Assembly (NCBI GenBank): GCA_030408505.1
Contig: JAUHQI010000004.1
Span: forward strand, 124,001 to 188,000
DNA: 64,000 nt
From: Candidatus Sacchlamyda saccharinae
GTDB taxonomy: Bacteria; Chlamydiota; Chlamydiia; Chlamydiales; Rhabdochlamydiaceae
Direction of reading: 5' to 3'
Shown: positions 41,115 to 49,695 of the stretch, piece by piece
How positions within the stretch are numbered: the first letter of the stretch is position 1
Layout of the letters: the number at the start of each line of letters is the position of its first letter
Notes under the pieces: model-generated
What the model saw: only the letters and a program-made list of their open reading frames with translations
The model's database searches: none
Told to the model about the DNA's origin: nothing
Position numbers and translations under genes: made by a program

Positions 41115-42205
41115 ATGATTTCTGTGGCCACGGTGTCGTAAAAGAGGAGTCCTTTCTCGGTGAGTTTGCAGCGGTCTTTAGACTGGTCGAGGAAACCTTC
41201 ACTTTCAAGCTTAGAAAGTGTATTTAGCGTTTTTGGCGGGAGGTCGTAGGTGTTAAGATCGACCCCTTCGAGGAGGCGGAGTCTTACGGCTAATAATTCA
41301 TGGACATTTTCCGGGTAGGGGAGGCTTTCGACAAAATCAACGGGGGTCTTTCCTTCTTTTAGAGCTCTGAAGTAGCGATGCAGGTGGGCTACATTGCGAA
41401 AGCGCTTTCCGTTGTAGTAGCTAAAGGCCGAAGGGCCAAGTCCAAAGAAGGGGCGGGCTTTCCAGTATCCGGTGTTGTGCTGAGCTTGGTAGCCGGGCTT
41501 TGCAAAGGCGGAGATCTCATAGCGTTTGAGGCCGATGGTCTCCAGGTGCTCTGTTGCTGCATTGAGCATTTTTAGATTTTCTTCAGGCGAGGGGAGGTTG
41601 AGGGTCTTTTTGAAAAAGGCTGTATTGGGCTCAATCGTGAGGTTGTAGAGCGATAGGTGGGTGATGGGCAGATCTTTTAGCTTTTTGAGGGTGTTTTCAA
41701 AGGCTTTTGAAGTTTGGTCGGGAAGCTCATACATGAGATCGATGGAGATGTTGGTTATGCCGGCGCTGTAGGTGTCTTCGATTGCTTTGAGGGCTTTCTG
41801 CGCATTGTGTGTCCTTCCCAAGGTGATGAGAGAGTCGTCTTCGAGCGATTGAACGCCAATGCTAACCCTGTTGATACCAGCTTGAGCATATTCTTGCATG
41901 AGCGCCTGCGTGACATCTTCTGGGTTGGCTTCGAGGGTGATCTCGATCTCTTTGGAATGAGGGATTGCGCTCAGCAGGGTATGGATAGCCTTGGAGCCAA
42001 AAAGGGCGGGTGTGCCGCCGCCGAAGTAGATGGAGGTGATTTCGTGGTTTTGGACTTTAGGAGAGAGTCTTTTCCATTCGAGCAGAAGGCTTTCTAAGAG
42101 GGTGTCTCGGTGCTCTTTTTTATTGGGTACGACAAAAAAGTGGCAGTATGGACACTTTTTTGAGCAAAAGGGGATATGGAAGTAGATACCGAGGCTACCA
42201 CTCAT
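41111..42205 (-). CDS. hemW: Radical SAM protein HemW (HemN-like)
   Basis: A 364-aa radical SAM enzyme. The start at 42205 ([20 protein letters not shown]) puts the cluster motif C-x3-C-x2-C at once; the frame is open 56 codons upstream but that part lies in the preceding gene. Other motifs: [23 protein letters not shown] and [15 protein letters not shown]. HemW is a heme chaperone in other bacteria, not coproporphyrinogen oxidase. It overlaps the coiled-coil gene by 11 bp. Confidence 0.93.
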   Translation of the reverse strand: MSGSLGIYFHIPFCSKKCPYCHFFVVPNKKEHRDTLLESLLLEWKRLSPKVQNHEITSIYFGGGTPALFGSKAIHTLLSAIPHSKEIEITLEANPEDVTQALMQEYAQAGINRVSIGVQSLEDDSLITLGRTHNAQKALKAIEDTYSAGITNISIDLMYELPDQTSKAFENTLKKLKDLPITHLSLYNLTIEPNTAFFKKTLNLPSPEENLKMLNAATEHLETIGLKRYEISAFAKPGYQAQHNTGYWKARPFFGLGPSAFSYYNGKRFRNVAHLHRYFRALKEGKTPVDFVESLPYPENVHELLAVRLRLLEGVDLNTYDLPPKTLNTLSKLESEGFLDQSKDRCKLTEKGLLFYDTVATEII

Positions 42206-42683
42206 CCGCGTCGGGGTCTTCGAGGATACCTCTTTTCCAGCGGTTTTTGTCGCTGAATGGATCGTCATCTTCGTCGTATATTTGCGAGGATGGTTCCTCC
42301 TCAGCAGTATCTGTCGTGGTGGAGGTAGTGGTAGTTGTTGTGGTTTCCTCGCTTGGGGATGTTTCGGCATCAAAAGATTCGGTCTCAGTGTCTAGGCCCC
42401 CTCCTCCTTCGGTCTCCTGATTGACGCTCATTTCTGGCATGCTCTGAGGCTCTTGGTAGGTAGGGCGAGCACTACGTTTGGGAGGGGTGTACTCTTCCAC
42501 CTCGCCATTCTCTTTCAGAAAGCGGAGTCGCTCGATTTCTTCATCAACCTTTTTCTGAACCACTTCGATCTCTTCTTCGTGTTTTTTGACATCTTTTTTT
42601 GGAACGAGTCCAAGCTTGAGCCAATGCTGGAGATCAGCGAGTTCATTTTCTAGCTTTTTTAGTCTTTCACTCTTGAGATTCAT
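42195..42683 (-). CDS. Coiled-coil and acidic-tail hypothetical protein, 162 aa
   Basis: Residues 1-62 form a charged coiled-coil (KSERLKKLENELADLQHWLK, then KKHEEEIEVVQKKVDEEIER), followed by a Pro region and a low-complexity acidic and Thr-rich part (TTTTTTTSTTTDT, about 110-125), ending DDDPFSDKNRWKRGILEDPD. It lies between sucA and hemW, as does a small conserved hypothetical gene in Chlamydiaceae, so this is probably a conserved chlamydial gene. Function unknown. Confidence 0.78.
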   Translation of the reverse strand: MNLKSERLKKLENELADLQHWLKLGLVPKKDVKKHEEEIEVVQKKVDEEIERLRFLKENGEVEEYTPPKRSARPTYQEPQSMPEMSVNQETEGGGGLDTETESFDAETSPSEETTTTTTTSTTTDTAEEEPSSQIYDEDDDPFSDKNRWKRGILEDPDADEW

Positions 42684-42774
42684 CTAAAAATACCTCGAAT
42701 TACGACGGTACTTTACAAGATGCGTCTATTTATGGCTAGGGGAAAAATTTAATTTTTTGCTATATGTTGCATTT

Positions 42775-45474
42775 ATGACTAAAGATCCTACACCAACCTA
42801 CGCCAATTTAGCCAATCTGAAAATGTTGGAAGGCCTTTACGAGAAATGGCTCCAAGATCCAGAAAGCGTAGAGTCTTCGTGGAAAAACTTTTTTGAGGGG
42901 ATGCAGTTTGCGTCCCATCTGCCTCAGGCTCTTCCTCATAGGCAAGATAGCGCAGATCTAAGGGTTTATTATCTGATTCATGCCTACCGTCTTTATGGCC
43001 ATTTGATGGCAAGTTGTGATGCTCTCTGCCAAGAAAGGCCTCCTCTTTGCGAGGAATTGAAGCTAGTGAATTTTGGTCTATCTGACAAAGATTTAGATAC
43101 AGAATTTCCAACAGGGGGGATCTTTGAAAAAGAAACGGCCCCATTAAAAGAGATTTTAGAGGTTTTGCAAAAGACTTATTGCCAGACTATTGGAATCGAG
43201 TACATGGGACTTGGCTCAGTAAACCTTGAAAAATGGGTGCAAGATAAGATTGAACCTTATTTTCCATCAGGTTTTACCGATGAGGATCGAATTGCTATTT
43301 TAGAAGAGCTCAACCAAGCTGAAGGGTTTGAGACGTTCTTACATACAAAATATGTGGGACAAAAGCGCTTTTCCCTCGAAGGGGCTGAGACGTTTATCCC
43401 ACTGCTGCATTCGCTATTGGATACTGGGGCAGATGTGGGGGTCAGTGACGTTGTTTTAGGGATGGCTCACCGAGGCAGACTCAATGTCTTGGCTAATATC
43501 ATGGGCAAATCCTACGAGTACCTCTTCCAAGAGTTTGAGGACCACTATACGCCCGATCTTGCTGAATCGACAGGCGATGTAAAGTATCATATGGGATTCG
43601 TGGGTACCTACAAGGATAAGATTCAAGTGACCCTTTCTGCCAATCCTAGCCACCTAGAATCAGTTGACCCCGTTGTTGAGGGTGGTGCGCGTGCTCTGCA
43701 GGAGCAGCGGGGGCGAGAGAAGGCTAGAGAAGTGGTCCCTATTTTGGTGCATGGGGACGCAGCTGTGGCAGGGCAGGGAGTTGTATATGAAACGATGACC
43801 TTATCAAAGCTCAATGGCTATGGGACGAAGGGGACGATCCACATAGTGATCAATAACCAGATCGGTTTCACCACCTATTCTAAAGACGGGCGGTCTACTC
43901 GCTACTGCACCGATATTGCCAAAGCTTTTGGAGCTCCTGTACTGCACGTAAATGCAGAGGATCCCGAAAGCTGCTGTTTGGCTGCAAGACTTGCGATGCA
44001 AATGCGCCAAACCTTTGGATGTGATGTTTTCATCGACTTGATGGGTTATCGAAAATATGGACACAATGAGAGTGATGAGCCTACCTTTACCCAACCCTTG
44101 CAATACCAAAATATCCGCTCGAAAAAAACGATCCGCCAAATCTATCGCGATCGTCTGATCGAGACAGGGGTGCTGAGTCAAGAAAAAGCAGATGAGATGG
44201 AAAAAGGCTTCCGGAGCAATCTCTCCAGCGTTCTAGAAAAAGTAAAATCAGAAAAAGAGCCAAATCAGGAACTGAAAACAAGAGAAACGGGTAAACACCT
44301 TGAAGAGCTTTTTGCTCCCGTGGAAACCAAGGTAGACGCTGGATCTTTACATGAGATTGGGAGAAAAATTGCCGAAGTTCCAGAAGGGGTCAATATTCAC
44401 CCAAAAGTCGCTAGGCTTCTTGGGGAGAGAAAAAAAAACTTAGAAGAAGGATCTATTGATTGGGCAACGGCAGAGCTCCTTGCCTACGGATCTTTAGCCA
44501 CAGAAGGTGTCCATGTGCGTCTCTCTGGACAAGATTGTAGAAGAGGGACCTTCTCACACAGACACGCCCTCTACGTGGATCAAGTGAATGCTGCCCACTA
44601 CTTTCCACTCTCTCATATAAGTGATTCCCAAGCACCTGTTGATATTTTCAACTCTCCCTTATCTGAGTTTGCAGTGATGGGATTCGATTTTGGTTACAGC
44701 CTTCTCTATCCAAACTCACTAGTTCTCTGGGAAGGGCAATTTGGCGATTTTGGAAACGGGGCGCAAATCATCATTGATCAATACATCACCACCTCCGAAA
44801 TGAAATGGGGGCACACCACCAATCTGACCCTCCTTCTTCCTCACGGGTATGAAGGGATGGGACCAGAGCATTCTTCTGCTCGAATGGAGCGTTTTTTACA
44901 GATGTGTGCAGACGAAAATATGTTCGTAGCCAATGTGACAACAGCCGCGCAGTTCTTTCACTTACTTCGCAGACAGGCCTTGCGGCAGAGAAAGAAACCC
45001 CTTATCGTATTTACCCCCAAAGCTTATCTCCGCTCGCCTTACTGTAAAAGTCCTCTGAAAGATCTGTCAGAAGGGAGTTTTTCGGAGGTGCTCGATGACC
45101 CAAATCCTCCTGAAAATCCCGAGCGAATCCTTCTAACAAGCGGAAAATTCTATTTCGAGCTCTTGCAAGAAAAGGAAAAAAGAGGATCTAACGATGTCCT
45201 CATCCGGATCGAACAGCTATATCCACTAAATACTGAAAAACTTGGTCAAATTCTTAAGAAATACAGTGGTGTGAAATCGTGTGTCTGGGTCCAAGAAGAG
45301 CACCAAAATATGGGAGCGTGGACCTTTCTTAAACCCCAGCTAGAAACACTCAGAGAAGTTACCTATGCGGGTCGCCCTCCAGCGGCTGTTTCGGCTGCCG
45401 GATCACACGCCCTGCATAAACTCCAACACTCTGCCATTATCAATCAGCTATACGAAGAGGATGCGAAATCATGA
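42775..45474 (+). CDS. sucA: 2-oxoglutarate dehydrogenase E1 component
   Basis: Thiamine-diphosphate-dependent decarboxylase of the 2-oxoglutarate dehydrogenase complex. From the ATG at 42775 it is 899 aa and starts MTKDPTPTYANLANLKMLEG; an in-frame TTG six codons upstream is rejected. Key blocks: GMAHRGRLNVL, MGFVGTYKDK, SANPSHLESVDPVVEG, HGDAAVAGQGVVYET, NNQIGFTT, YRKYGHNESDEP, RRGTFSHRHA and QEEHQNMGAW. Complete. Co-translated with sucB (ATGA overlap). Confidence 0.97.
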   Translation: MTKDPTPTYANLANLKMLEGLYEKWLQDPESVESSWKNFFEGMQFASHLPQALPHRQDSADLRVYYLIHAYRLYGHLMASCDALCQERPPLCEELKLVNFGLSDKDLDTEFPTGGIFEKETAPLKEILEVLQKTYCQTIGIEYMGLGSVNLEKWVQDKIEPYFPSGFTDEDRIAILEELNQAEGFETFLHTKYVGQKRFSLEGAETFIPLLHSLLDTGADVGVSDVVLGMAHRGRLNVLANIMGKSYEYLFQEFEDHYTPDLAESTGDVKYHMGFVGTYKDKIQVTLSANPSHLESVDPVVEGGARALQEQRGREKAREVVPILVHGDAAVAGQGVVYETMTLSKLNGYGTKGTIHIVINNQIGFTTYSKDGRSTRYCTDIAKAFGAPVLHVNAEDPESCCLAARLAMQMRQTFGCDVFIDLMGYRKYGHNESDEPTFTQPLQYQNIRSKKTIRQIYRDRLIETGVLSQEKADEMEKGFRSNLSSVLEKVKSEKEPNQELKTRETGKHLEELFAPVETKVDAGSLHEIGRKIAEVPEGVNIHPKVARLLGERKKNLEEGSIDWATAELLAYGSLATEGVHVRLSGQDCRRGTFSHRHALYVDQVNAAHYFPLSHISDSQAPVDIFNSPLSEFAVMGFDFGYSLLYPNSLVLWEGQFGDFGNGAQIIIDQYITTSEMKWGHTTNLTLLLPHGYEGMGPEHSSARMERFLQMCADENMFVANVTTAAQFFHLLRRQALRQRKKPLIVFTPKAYLRSPYCKSPLKDLSEGSFSEVLDDPNPPENPERILLTSGKFYFELLQEKEKRGSNDVLIRIEQLYPLNTEKLGQILKKYSGVKSCVWVQEEHQNMGAWTFLKPQLETLREVTYAGRPPAAVSAAGSHALHKLQHSAIINQLYEEDAKS

Positions 45475-46589
45475 AAATGGAAATCAAAGTTCCCGAAGCG
45501 GGGGAATCGGTTGCAGAAGCTACTGTGAGCCAAATTTTAAAAGACACGGGAAGTTTTGTTAAAACCGATGATGAGATCATCGAGCTTGAGACCGATAAAG
45601 TGAATCAAGCGGTCTATGCCCCAGCAGATGGAACGCTTGAGCTGAATGTGAAGGTAGACGACGTGGTCAAAGTGGGCCAAGTGATTGGCTTCATCGATAC
45701 AGAAGGAAAAGGGGCAGCTCCTGTAGAGCCCGCGCCGCCCAAAGAAGAAAAAAAACCAGAGCCAAAGCCACCCGAAGAGGGCCCGCCTGCTAGAGTTTCT
45801 ATCGATGAGCACCTGCAAGAACTAGAAACTCCCGCTCCCGCGCCCTCACCAACTCCCGCTCCCGCCCTTCCTAAAACCAAAACCGAAGAGGGGAGTGTAA
45901 CTAGACGGCGTATGTCTGGTCTTCGCAAAACCATTGCTCAGCGGCTAATAGCTGCAAAAAATGAAACAGCCATGCTTACCACCTTCAACGAGGTGGATAT
46001 GTCTGAAATTATGTCGATCCGCGCGCGCGAGCAAGAAGGGTTTGTAAAACGCAATGGAGTCAAACTCGGCTTCATGTCCTTCTTTGTGAAAGCAGCTGTT
46101 GCTGCCTTGAAAGAGTTTCCCGATGTCAATTCCTTCATCGATGGAGATGAGATTGCCACTTTCCAAACCTACGACGTTTGCATCGCTGTCTCGACAGAAA
46201 AGGGGCTGATGGTCCCCGTTATTCGAGGGTGCGATGAAATGAGTTTTGGCCAGATCGAGCAAAATATTGCCGGATTTGCTTCCAAAGCCCGTGAGGGAAA
46301 AATCTCTATCGATGACATGCGTGGAGGGAGCTTCACCATCACAAACGGCGGTGTTTTCGGATCGATGCTTTCAACACCTATCCTCAATCCACCTCAAAGC
46401 GCGATTCTAGGCATGCACACCATTGTAAAACGGCCCGTGGTGATCAAAGACAAAATCGAAATCCGCCCCATCATGTATCTAGCGCTTAGCTATGACCATA
46501 GAATCGTTGATGGAAGGGAAGCGATTCAATTCCTCGTCCACATGAAGAACAACCTCGAAGAACCCACAAGGATGCTCATTGACTTATGA
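45471..46589 (+). CDS. sucB: Dihydrolipoyllysine succinyltransferase (E2)
   Basis: Transfers succinyl from E1 to CoA. The 372-aa protein has a lipoyl domain (residues 1-75, lipoyl lysine in ELETDKVN), a Pro/Ala/Glu linker (85-130), a compact region with RRRMSGLRKTIAQRL, and the catalytic acyltransferase domain ending SYDHRIVDGREAIQFLV, with the active-site His. The usual E1/E3-binding (peripheral subunit) segment is short or diverged here (ARVSIDEHLQEL). It overlaps lpd by 11 bp. Confidence 0.96.
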   Translation: MKMEIKVPEAGESVAEATVSQILKDTGSFVKTDDEIIELETDKVNQAVYAPADGTLELNVKVDDVVKVGQVIGFIDTEGKGAAPVEPAPPKEEKKPEPKPPEEGPPARVSIDEHLQELETPAPAPSPTPAPALPKTKTEEGSVTRRRMSGLRKTIAQRLIAAKNETAMLTTFNEVDMSEIMSIRAREQEGFVKRNGVKLGFMSFFVKAAVAALKEFPDVNSFIDGDEIATFQTYDVCIAVSTEKGLMVPVIRGCDEMSFGQIEQNIAGFASKAREGKISIDDMRGGSFTITNGGVFGSMLSTPILNPPQSAILGMHTIVKRPVVIKDKIEIRPIMYLALSYDHRIVDGREAIQFLVHMKNNLEEPTRMLIDL

Positions 46590-47940
46590 TGTTATAGTAA
46601 TCGGCAGTGGTCCTGGCGGCTATGTGGCAGCGATTCGCTGCGCGCAGCTTGGATTGAAAACTGCTTGCGTAGAAAAAGGGCCTCTTGGCGGAACATGCTT
46701 GAATGTTGGCTGCATCCCTTCAAAGGCTCTGCTTCACTCTTCAGAGCTTTTATATAAACTCGATCATCACCTGCCACAGCACGGGATCAATATCGAAAAA
46801 GCCTCCTTTGATTTCGACAAAATGATGGGGCGTAAGCGGGACGTTGTCACCAGTTTCAATCAAGGAATTGCCGCCCTTTTCAAAAAGAACAAAATCGATC
46901 ATTTGCAAGGAACTGGCACACTTAAATCGCCCACCACTGTCACCGTTGACGGAACTGACCACGAGGCCACCTACATCATCCTTGCCACTGGCTCAGAACC
47001 CATCAGTCTGCCTTTCCTCCCTATCGATGAAAAGCGGGTCGTAACTTCCACCGGAGCCCTCTCACTTGATCAAGTTCCCAAGAAACTTCTCGTAATCGGA
47101 GCAGGTGTGATTGGCGTCGAGCTCGGCTCGGTCTACAAGCGCCTGGGCTCAGAAGTGACCTTTATCGAGTTCCTTCCCAAAATTTGCCCAACAATCGATG
47201 ATACCATCTCAAAAGCCTTCCAAAAAATCCTCGAAAAACAAGGGATGACCTTCCACCTTAATACCAAAGTAACTTCTGCCGATATTGCGCCAGACAAAAT
47301 CACTCTCACAACAGACAAAGAAACATTCGAAGGGGATGTTGTTCTCTGCAGTATTGGAAGGCGACCCTACATCGAAGGCCTCGGCTTAGAAAATGTAGGC
47401 ATTACCCCAAATAAGGGTTTCATCCCCATCAACGGCAGATTCCAGACCACGGTCCCCAATATCTACGCCATCGGAGACATTGTCGATGGACCCATGCTTG
47501 CCCACAAAGCCTCCGAAGAAGGCGTTGCTGTTGCTGAGATCCTCGCCAACGAAAACCCCTCCATCGATTACATTGCCATCCCTAGTGTGGTCTACACCGA
47601 CCCCGAAGTGGCAGCCGTAGGCCTGACCGAACTCGAAGCCAAAGACAAAGGCCTAGATGTCATAACAGGCTCGTTTCCTTTCTCGATCAACTCACGCGCT
47701 AAATGCACCGCCGAAACCGAAGGTCTTGTCAAAATCATATCTGATGCCAAAACCGACATTCTTCTTGGCATCCACATCGTCGGAGCTCATGCCTCTGAAA
47801 TCATCGCAGAGGCTGTTCTAGCCATCCAAAACAAGGTAACAGCCCTCGACTTAGCCAACACCCCTCACGCCCATCCGACCCTCTCTGAAGCCGTCAAAGA
47901 AGCCGCCCTAGACGTGCACAAGAGAGCTATACATAAATAG
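46579..47940 (+). CDS. lpd: Dihydrolipoamide dehydrogenase (E3)
   Basis: FAD enzyme that reoxidises lipoyl groups. The 453-aa protein starts with TTG, which I accept because no ATG or GTG lies in frame near the conserved YDVIVIGSGPGGYVAAI. Redox disulfide in GGTCLNVGCIPSKALL, NAD site VIGAGVIGVELGSVYKRLGS, and the dimer-interface HAHPTLSEAVKEA with the catalytic His. sucA, sucB and lpd form one operon for the whole 2-oxoglutarate dehydrogenase complex. The palindromic element follows 16 bp after the stop. Confidence 0.95.
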   Translation: MTYDVIVIGSGPGGYVAAIRCAQLGLKTACVEKGPLGGTCLNVGCIPSKALLHSSELLYKLDHHLPQHGINIEKASFDFDKMMGRKRDVVTSFNQGIAALFKKNKIDHLQGTGTLKSPTTVTVDGTDHEATYIILATGSEPISLPFLPIDEKRVVTSTGALSLDQVPKKLLVIGAGVIGVELGSVYKRLGSEVTFIEFLPKICPTIDDTISKAFQKILEKQGMTFHLNTKVTSADIAPDKITLTTDKETFEGDVVLCSIGRRPYIEGLGLENVGITPNKGFIPINGRFQTTVPNIYAIGDIVDGPMLAHKASEEGVAVAEILANENPSIDYIAIPSVVYTDPEVAAVGLTELEAKDKGLDVITGSFPFSINSRAKCTAETEGLVKIISDAKTDILLGIHIVGAHASEIIAEAVLAIQNKVTALDLANTPHAHPTLSEAVKEAALDVHKRAIHK

Positions 47941-47956
47941 ATTTGTAGTTATAGAT

Positions 47957-48364
47957 CTTAGGTAGGGCCGCAATCACTTTCTTTGCGAGGCAAATCTTCG
48001 TTTGCCTCGTCCGGCGCCTCCGGCGTCTTGAGGCCATCGGCTGCAAAAAGCATTCAGGTGGGACTCCGCCCACCTTTATGTCCTTTTGCAGGGCCAGTTC
48101 AAATGCAACTGAGCTCTTACTTGATTTCGTGTGGCTCTGCGAGATGACAGCGAAATGGACGTAGTCCCATTGAGATGCTCTCGCAGCCGACGGCTGCTTT
48201 AGGCAATGCAAAATCGCCCCGTTCGATCGGTCAATCAGTGCTGCGCACGGGGGCCGGAGAGAGGGGTGATTTGGCGCAGCCAGAATCAGCTCAAGACACG
48301 CAGTGCTGGACATGGCGACCTGAGGATCGCCATGCAAAAGACAATGATAGTGGCCCTAACTTAG
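47957..48364. repeat. Palindromic intergenic element, copy B
   Basis: About 408 bp between lpd and the HesB-like gene, which converge. It opens with CTTAGGTAGGGCCGCAATCA and closes with the reverse complement of CTAAGTTAGGGCCACTATCA, so about 30 bp are inverted at the ends. Left arm hairpins: H1 47986-48009 (CGAGGCAAA / TTTGCCTCG), H2 48015-48025 (CGCC-TCC-GGCG) then TCTTGAG, H3 48056-48075 (AGGTGGG, loop ACTCCG, CCCACCT). Right arm, read on the minus strand, repeats the order: 48311-48334 (CATGGCGA stem), TCTTGAGC, GCAGCCGTCGGCTGC (48183-48197) and an H3 at 48054-48071 region equivalent, 48154-48171. No coding capacity. Confidence 0.75.
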
Positions 48365-48394
48365 AATTTGTAACCCGAACTAGAACTTTTTTTC

Positions 48395-48964
48395 TTAGTA
48401 GGATTGTGACTTGCCGCAGCCGCAGGAGCTTTTGGCGTTGGGGTTGGTGATCTTAAAGCCTGCATTGTTGAGCCCGTCGAGATAGTCGATTTCTGAGCCC
48501 AAAAGGCGAGATACTGCCCCTTTATTGACAAAAACGTTCACTCCATTTGACGTGAAGGTCTCATCGTCAGCAGAGGCTTTTTCGGCAAAGTCGAGAGTAT
48601 ACTCAAAACCGCTGCAGCCAGCTGCTTTGTCGCCAAACGCGAGGCCCCAACCCTCTTTGCCCTCTTCCTTGAGGATCTGCTGGAACTTGTCTGCAGCCCT
48701 TTTGGTAAGATTGATCGTTTTGAGATCAACTTTTTCTTCTAAAATCGCATTTAGGCTGGTGACGAGCTTGTCGATGGCCTCTTCAGAATAGCCGTGACCG
48801 AGCATTCCAGCTTCGAGAGTCTCCCAAGTGGCTGCTTGGCATCCGACGCAGTGCAAGCCGGTGTTGGTGAGCTCCTGGGCCAGTTTCTGAGCCTTTTGAG
48901 GAAATTTCCCCAAAATGTTCTCAATGGTCATCTCGCGTGAAATAGTTGTAAATTCTTCAGCCAT
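48395..48964 (-). CDS. DUF1858 plus HesB/IscA-type iron-sulfur carrier fusion
   Basis: A 189-aa two-domain protein. Residues 1-75 resemble DUF1858, a small domain with the Cys pair HCVGCQAA and the helical GKFPQKAQKL and MLGHGYSEEAIDKLV pieces. Residues 80-189 are an A-type Fe-S carrier: INLTKRAADKFQQIL, AGCSGFEYTLDFAE with the first cysteine, and the C-terminal SSCGCGKS with the other two. A-type carriers hold and pass on iron-sulfur clusters. The fusion is not the standard arrangement. Its stop is 30 bp from the palindromic element. Confidence 0.9.
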   Translation of the reverse strand: MAEEFTTISREMTIENILGKFPQKAQKLAQELTNTGLHCVGCQAATWETLEAGMLGHGYSEEAIDKLVTSLNAILEEKVDLKTINLTKRAADKFQQILKEEGKEGWGLAFGDKAAGCSGFEYTLDFAEKASADDETFTSNGVNVFVNKGAVSRLLGSEIDYLDGLNNAGFKITNPNAKSSCGCGKSQSY

Positions 48965-48975
48965 AGTCTTTTACC

Positions 48976-49239
48976 TCAAAACTTGATTTTTACACAGCCG
49001 CTCTTGAGCTTGCATTGGCAAGCGAGCCGCTCATTATCCATGTCGCCTAGGAAATCCTCTTCTTCTTGGGTGAATTCTGAGAGGTTTTCCATCCCTTCTT
49101 CCACCTCGATCACACAGGTGCCACAAATGCCCTCTGTGCAGGCAAAGGGGACGCCAGCCTCTTCGCAGATCTCTGCGATAGGGCAATCGTCTTCGAGCAC
49201 ATGCTCTTCACCAGTATCTTCGAAAATAAGCTTTCCCAT
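48976..49239 (-). CDS. [2Fe-2S] ferredoxin
   Basis: An 87-aa plant-type ferredoxin. The ATG at 49239 (MGKLIFEDTGEEHVLE) is chosen over one 13 codons upstream. Cluster cysteines are in the C-x4-C-x2-C pattern of ACTEGICGTC, with the fourth in RLACQCKL, the last part ending SGCVKIKF. Electron carrier. It sits 11 bp upstream of the HesB-like gene on the same strand, so the pair probably forms an Fe-S operon. Confidence 0.92.
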   Translation of the reverse strand: MGKLIFEDTGEEHVLEDDCPIAEICEEAGVPFACTEGICGTCVIEVEEGMENLSEFTQEEEDFLGDMDNERLACQCKLKSGCVKIKF

Positions 49240-49390
49240 AGAGCTTCTAAGGATATATGAGAGAGGGGAAAAAGACAAGTAGATCTAAGCATTTGCAAAC
49301 AAATATTTTAAGTAATTAAAAAATTTCTTGAATTTAATTAAATTAATTGTTAATATTAAAGAATAATTAAGATTTAATTCGGGGGTAATA

Positions 49391-49621
49391 ATGAAAGATC
49401 GAGAAGAAGAACTACAAAAGCGTGTCGCATGGCTTGAAAGCCGTCTCGACCAAACTGAAAGTGAGCTGGCTCATCTTAATGAGCTGTTACTTGATTGTGG
49501 CTTCCCAGAAGGGGTGTACACACTTAAAGCAACCATTGAAGAACTATTAGAAGAGGCCAATCGCCCTTATCCTCATTCTCCTGAGGATTATCCTCCCCAA
49601 ACTTTTGATCCTTTTGGATAA
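49391..49621 (+). CDS. Small coiled-coil protein, 76 aa
   Basis: Residues 2-38 are a heptad-like coiled coil (REEELQKRVAWLESRLDQTE), followed by CGFPEGVYTLKATIEELLEE and a Pro/Tyr/Phe-rich tail. The ATG follows GGGGGT, 5 bp upstream. It ends in a strong bidirectional terminator shared with the convergent 378-aa gene. The length and layout resemble small SlyX-like or structural coiled-coil proteins, but no family is certain. Confidence 0.7.
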   Translation: MKDREEELQKRVAWLESRLDQTESELAHLNELLLDCGFPEGVYTLKATIEELLEEANRPYPHSPEDYPPQTFDPFG

Positions 49622-49640
49622 AAGAAATCTATTCCAAATA

Positions 49641-49676
49641 AAAAAAAGCATGAGGGTTACCCCTCATGCTTTTTTG
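49641..49676. terminator. Bidirectional intrinsic terminator
   Basis: Poly-A, GCATGAGGG, loop TTAC, CCCTCATGC, poly-T. A perfect 9-bp GC stem extended by A/T pairs, between the convergent genes at 49391 and 49696, effective in both directions. Confidence 0.95.
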
Positions 49677-49695
49677 TTGTTTCGTTTCTAGCAAA

